From JBFYTX01 sp964442335 (GTDB lineage: Bacteria; Chloroflexota; Dehalococcoidia; Dehalococcoidales; RBG-16-60-22), in NCBI GenBank assembly GCA_964442335.1, contig CAYTZI010000125.1:1-6149 (forward strand): 6,149 bases of DNA, read 5' to 3'. Below the pieces are notes generated by a model. It saw nothing but the letters and a program-made list of their open reading frames with translations. It was not told where the DNA came from and searched no databases. Numbering within the stretch: the stretch's first letter is position 1; each line of letters opens with the position of its first letter. The position numbers were made by a program, and so were the translations under genes. This document shows, piece by piece, positions 4,331 through 6,149 of this stretch.

Positions 4331-5532
4331 AGTACGACTTCGACAGGGTCTACGACCGGAGCAAGAGCGACTCCGCCAAGTGGTGCGAGGTCAAGAACAT
4401 ATTCGGGCGGGAAGACGTGATACCCATGTGGGTGGCGGACATGGACTTCCCCACGGCGGCGCCGATTGTCGAAGCGCTGGAACAGCGCGCCGCCCACCCG
4501 TTCTACGGCTATACGTGGCCTTGCGACAGCCTTACCGAGGCGGTGGTGGAGCGGGTGAAGCGCAAGTACGACTGGAAGATTGAACCCGAGTGGGTGGTGT
4601 ATACCCCCGGCACCATCCCCGCCCTGAACGTCGCCGTCAGGGCCTTAAGCCATCCGGGGGACGAGGTCATATTACAGGAGCCGGTATACTACCCGTTTTT
4701 CGGGGTGGTGAAAGGGAGCGGCTGCCAGATAGCGTCCAGCCGGCTAAAGCTGGCGCGGGGCCGGTACACGATGGACTTCGGCGACCTGGAAGCGAAGTTC
4801 AAGTCGCCAGAGGGCCGCATGCCCGACCACAGCCGCATCAGAGCGCTTATCCTGTGCAATCCCCATAACCCCATCGGGAGGGTGTGGGATAAGGATGAGC
4901 TGACGAAGCTGGGGGAGATAGTCATCGGGAGCGGAGCTATCGTCATTTCAGATGAGATACACTGCGAGCTGCTCTATAAAGGCTACAGGCACACGCCGTT
5001 CGCGGCGCTCTCCGAGGAATTCGCGAAAAACAGCATCGTCTGCATGGCTCCCAGCAAGACCTTCAACCTGCCCGGACTAGAAGCGTCCTCAATCATTATT
5101 CCCGACAAGAAGCTGCGGGACAGGTTCAACGACATTAAGTCCGGCGTAGTCCCGGGCCTGAACGTATTCGGCCTGACGGCCATGGAAGCGGCATACCGGC
5201 ACGGCGACGAGTGGCTCGGGCAGCTGCTCGACTACCTACAGGGCAGCCTGGAAACAGCCATGAAATGGTTCAGCGAGCGGATACCGGAAATCAGGGTCGT
5301 CAAGCCGCAGGGCACGTACCTGCTGTGGCTGGACTGCCGCAGGCTGGGGATGGACGACAGGATGCTGCAGAAGTTCATGCGGGAGGAAGCGCGGGTGGGC
5401 CTGGACGACGGGTTCATGTTCGGGGAGGGGGGCAGCGGCTTCCAGAGGATGAACATCGCCTGCCCGAGGTCGATTTTGCGGGAAGCCCTGGGGAGGATAG
5501 AGGGGGCGGTGAAGAGAGCCGTCAGGAAGTAG
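4327..5532 (+). CDS. patB: PatB/MalY-type PLP-dependent C-S lyase (cystathionine beta-lyase-like aminotransferase)
   Basis: This 401-residue fold-type I PLP protein of the MalY/PatB branch of class I/II aminotransferases typically cleaves the C-S bond of cystathionine or cysteine to a thiol, pyruvate and ammonia. The branch hallmark IPMWVADMDFPTAAPI is at residues 32-47. PLP-site residues are visible: Asn178 (LCNPHNPIGR), Asp209 (ISDEIHCEL), the Schiff-base Lys244 (APSKTFNLPGL) and the carboxylate-binding Arg374 (QRMNIACPR). ATG 4327 is chosen because the protein then begins MKYDFDRVYDR as in relatives and overlaps the ispH stop by 4 bases. An in-frame ATG at 4168 would add 53 residues read in the wrong frame of ispH and is rejected. 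It is the third gene of a coupled operon. The exact substrate is not determined, and an aminotransferase role is possible. Confidence 0.9.
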   Translation: MKYDFDRVYDRSKSDSAKWCEVKNIFGREDVIPMWVADMDFPTAAPIVEALEQRAAHPFYGYTWPCDSLTEAVVERVKRKYDWKIEPEWVVYTPGTIPALNVAVRALSHPGDEVILQEPVYYPFFGVVKGSGCQIASSRLKLARGRYTMDFGDLEAKFKSPEGRMPDHSRIRALILCNPHNPIGRVWDKDELTKLGEIVIGSGAIVISDEIHCELLYKGYRHTPFAALSEEFAKNSIVCMAPSKTFNLPGLEASSIIIPDKKLRDRFNDIKSGVVPGLNVFGLTAMEAAYRHGDEWLGQLLDYLQGSLETAMKWFSERIPEIRVVKPQGTYLLWLDCRRLGMDDRMLQKFMREEARVGLDDGFMFGEGGSGFQRMNIACPRSILREALGRIEGAVKRAVRK

Positions 5533-5591
5533 CCAGAACTCAGGGGCCGCCCCGGCCTATCGCACGCGCTAGCAGTAACAGCAGTGAAATC
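5533..5591. other. Convergent gap between patB and the small downstream gene
   Basis: Only 59 bases separate the two stop codons. A short GC-rich pairing (GGGG-CCG-CCCC near 5543-5553) is present, but there is no T-run on either strand. No Rho-independent terminator can be called for either gene. Confidence 0.5.
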
Positions 5592-5921
5592 CTAGTGTCC
5601 GGCGGGAAGCCACCCTTCTTGAGTCAGAATTTGCGCCGTCATCATGGTGCCCGGAACATCACCCCGGGCGACGTTCAAAGCCACCGCTTCACCTAAAGCT
5701 TTGCGAACCATAGCAACGCCTTCGTGGGTGAAACCCGGGCAGAGGATTATAGACTGTGCGCCGTCATTCTCGACGAGCTCCCTGGCAACCCGGGAAGCCC
5801 GTTCAAAATCGTAGAGAGGGACCGCCACCACCGTATACTCAAATTTTTCACCCTTTACCGTGGCTCGATGTGTAGCTGGGTCGGCGCCTAACGCCATAAT
5901 AAGACTCGCAGCTTTAAACAT
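5592..5921 (-). CDS. Small conserved protein of unknown function (possibly DUF6506 family)
   Basis: This 109-residue protein has no signal peptide or membrane segment. It alternates strands and helices: a first strand AASLIMAL (4-11), a second FEYTVVAVP (27-35), a helix with DFERASRVARELVENDG (38-54), a strand SIILCPGF (57-64) and then THEGVAMVRKALGE (65-78), ALNVARGD (81-88). This suggests a small alpha/beta domain. The CPGFTHEG segment (61-68), with adjacent Cys61 and His66-Glu67, looks like the most conserved feature. The overall pattern recalls small uncharacterised proteins grouped as DUF6506, but I recall this only loosely. The start is well supported by AAAGGAGGT 5 bases upstream and by the promoter at 5945-5974. 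It is a single-gene unit facing patB. I cannot assign a function. Confidence 0.85.
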   Translation of the reverse strand: MFKAASLIMALGADPATHRATVKGEKFEYTVVAVPLYDFERASRVARELVENDGAQSIILCPGFTHEGVAMVRKALGEAVALNVARGDVPGTMMTAQILTQEGWLPAGH

Positions 5922-5926
5922 GGCGC

Positions 5927-5935
5927 ACCTCCTTT
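5927..5935 (-). promoter_or_regulatory. Strong ribosome binding site for the small unknown gene
   Basis: The minus strand reads AAAGGAGGT, a near-perfect anti-16S match, 5 bases before the ATG at 5921. It is the best Shine-Dalgarno placed before a called gene in the window and suggests efficient translation. Confidence 0.8.
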
Positions 5936-5944
5936 CGGATGGTA

Positions 5945-5974
5945 AGTTTACTATCGTGGTTCGCGGTCTGTCAA
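5945..5974 (-). promoter_or_regulatory. Promoter of the small unknown gene
   Basis: On the minus strand a perfect -35 box TTGACA (5969-5974) is followed after 18 bases by TAAACT (5945-5950, 4 of 6 matches to TATAAT). The predicted start near 5938 leaves a short leader holding only the ribosome site. Confidence 0.55.
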
Positions 5975-6033
5975 ACGGCGAAGTATTAAAACGCTGCTTG
6001 AAGACGGTGGTTATATGGTAGCCTCACCCCTGA

Positions 6034-6090
6034 CCCCTCTCCAGCCAGTATCATTTTCATAAACCGCAGTTGTTCGTGGCTGGAGAGGGG
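6034..6090. repeat. 14-bp inverted repeat with 29-base loop
   Basis: CCCCTCTCCAGCCA (6034-6047) is the exact reverse complement of TGGCTGGAGAGGGG (6077-6090). The preceding 'gcctcacccctga' links it to the repeat type seen at 2583-2641. It lies about 60 bases upstream of the -35 box of the small gene, and the long spacer makes it more like a miniature inverted-repeat element than a terminator. Confidence 0.65.
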
Positions 6091-6127
6091 AGATTATTTG
6101 AGAGGGGGCGAATAGGGAAAGAAAATC

Positions 6128-6149
6128 CCTCTCTTATCTCCCTTTACGA
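6128..6149. repeat. Truncated copy of the ccttacgaagg hairpin repeat
   Basis: The last 22 bases (starting cctctcttatctccc, ending tttacga) align with 2498-2519 with only a few substitutions. There the same sequence continues into the second hairpin arm. The window ends at the loop, so the right arm is presumably just outside. Confidence 0.5.

Overview
The window is 6.1 kb of GC-rich bacterial DNA with six protein genes in three transcription units. The intergenic DNA is unusually rich in short palindromic repeats. The protein set fits an anaerobic, fatty-acid- or acyl-CoA-using bacterium that makes isoprenoids by the MEP pathway: an acyl-CoA dehydrogenase, an EtfB of the type found in bifurcating ETFs, PlsC, IspH and a PatB/MalY-type C-S lyase. 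The protein styles and repeat types (for example the 'ccttcgacaggctcagg' element and hairpins ending in 'gaatgaca') remind me of Chloroflexota, class Dehalococcoidia. That assignment is an impression and was not tested.

Layout, left to right. Positions 1-178 hold no gene, only two palindromic repeats and a small hairpin. Positions 179-2118 (minus strand) are a two-gene operon, acyl-CoA dehydrogenase then etfB, joined by a 4-base ATGA overlap. It is driven by a clear sigma-70-type promoter (TTGACT, 17 bp, TATAAT) at 2181-2209. Positions 2119-2841 are a divergent intergenic region of about 720 bp. It holds that promoter, a 7-bp tandem repeat just upstream of it, at least six hairpin or repeat modules, and the promoter of the next operon. 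Positions 2842-5532 (plus strand) are a compact, translationally coupled operon plsC-ispH-patB (26-bp and 4-bp overlaps). Positions 5592-5921 (minus strand) are a convergent small gene of unknown function with its own promoter and a near-perfect Shine-Dalgarno. Positions 5975-6149 return to repeats.

How the genes work together: the dehydrogenase oxidises an acyl-CoA and passes electrons to an ETF whose beta subunit is EtfB. The alpha subunit is not next to it in this window. PlsC acylates lysophosphatidate for phospholipid synthesis. IspH makes IPP and DMAPP. plsC-ispH adjacency is a recurring bacterial arrangement. The third gene encodes a PLP-dependent C-S lyase that probably belongs to sulfur amino-acid metabolism.

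The most interesting structure is at the plsC start. A perfect extended -10 box lies 9 bases before the ATG, there is no Shine-Dalgarno at the ATG, and two overlapping dyads share a central CCAG. One dyad covers the -10 box and the other puts the start codon in its loop. A 12-codon leader reading frame with a good ribosome site also ends exactly at the ATG. I see no CRISPR array, tRNA, rRNA, transposase gene or defence system.
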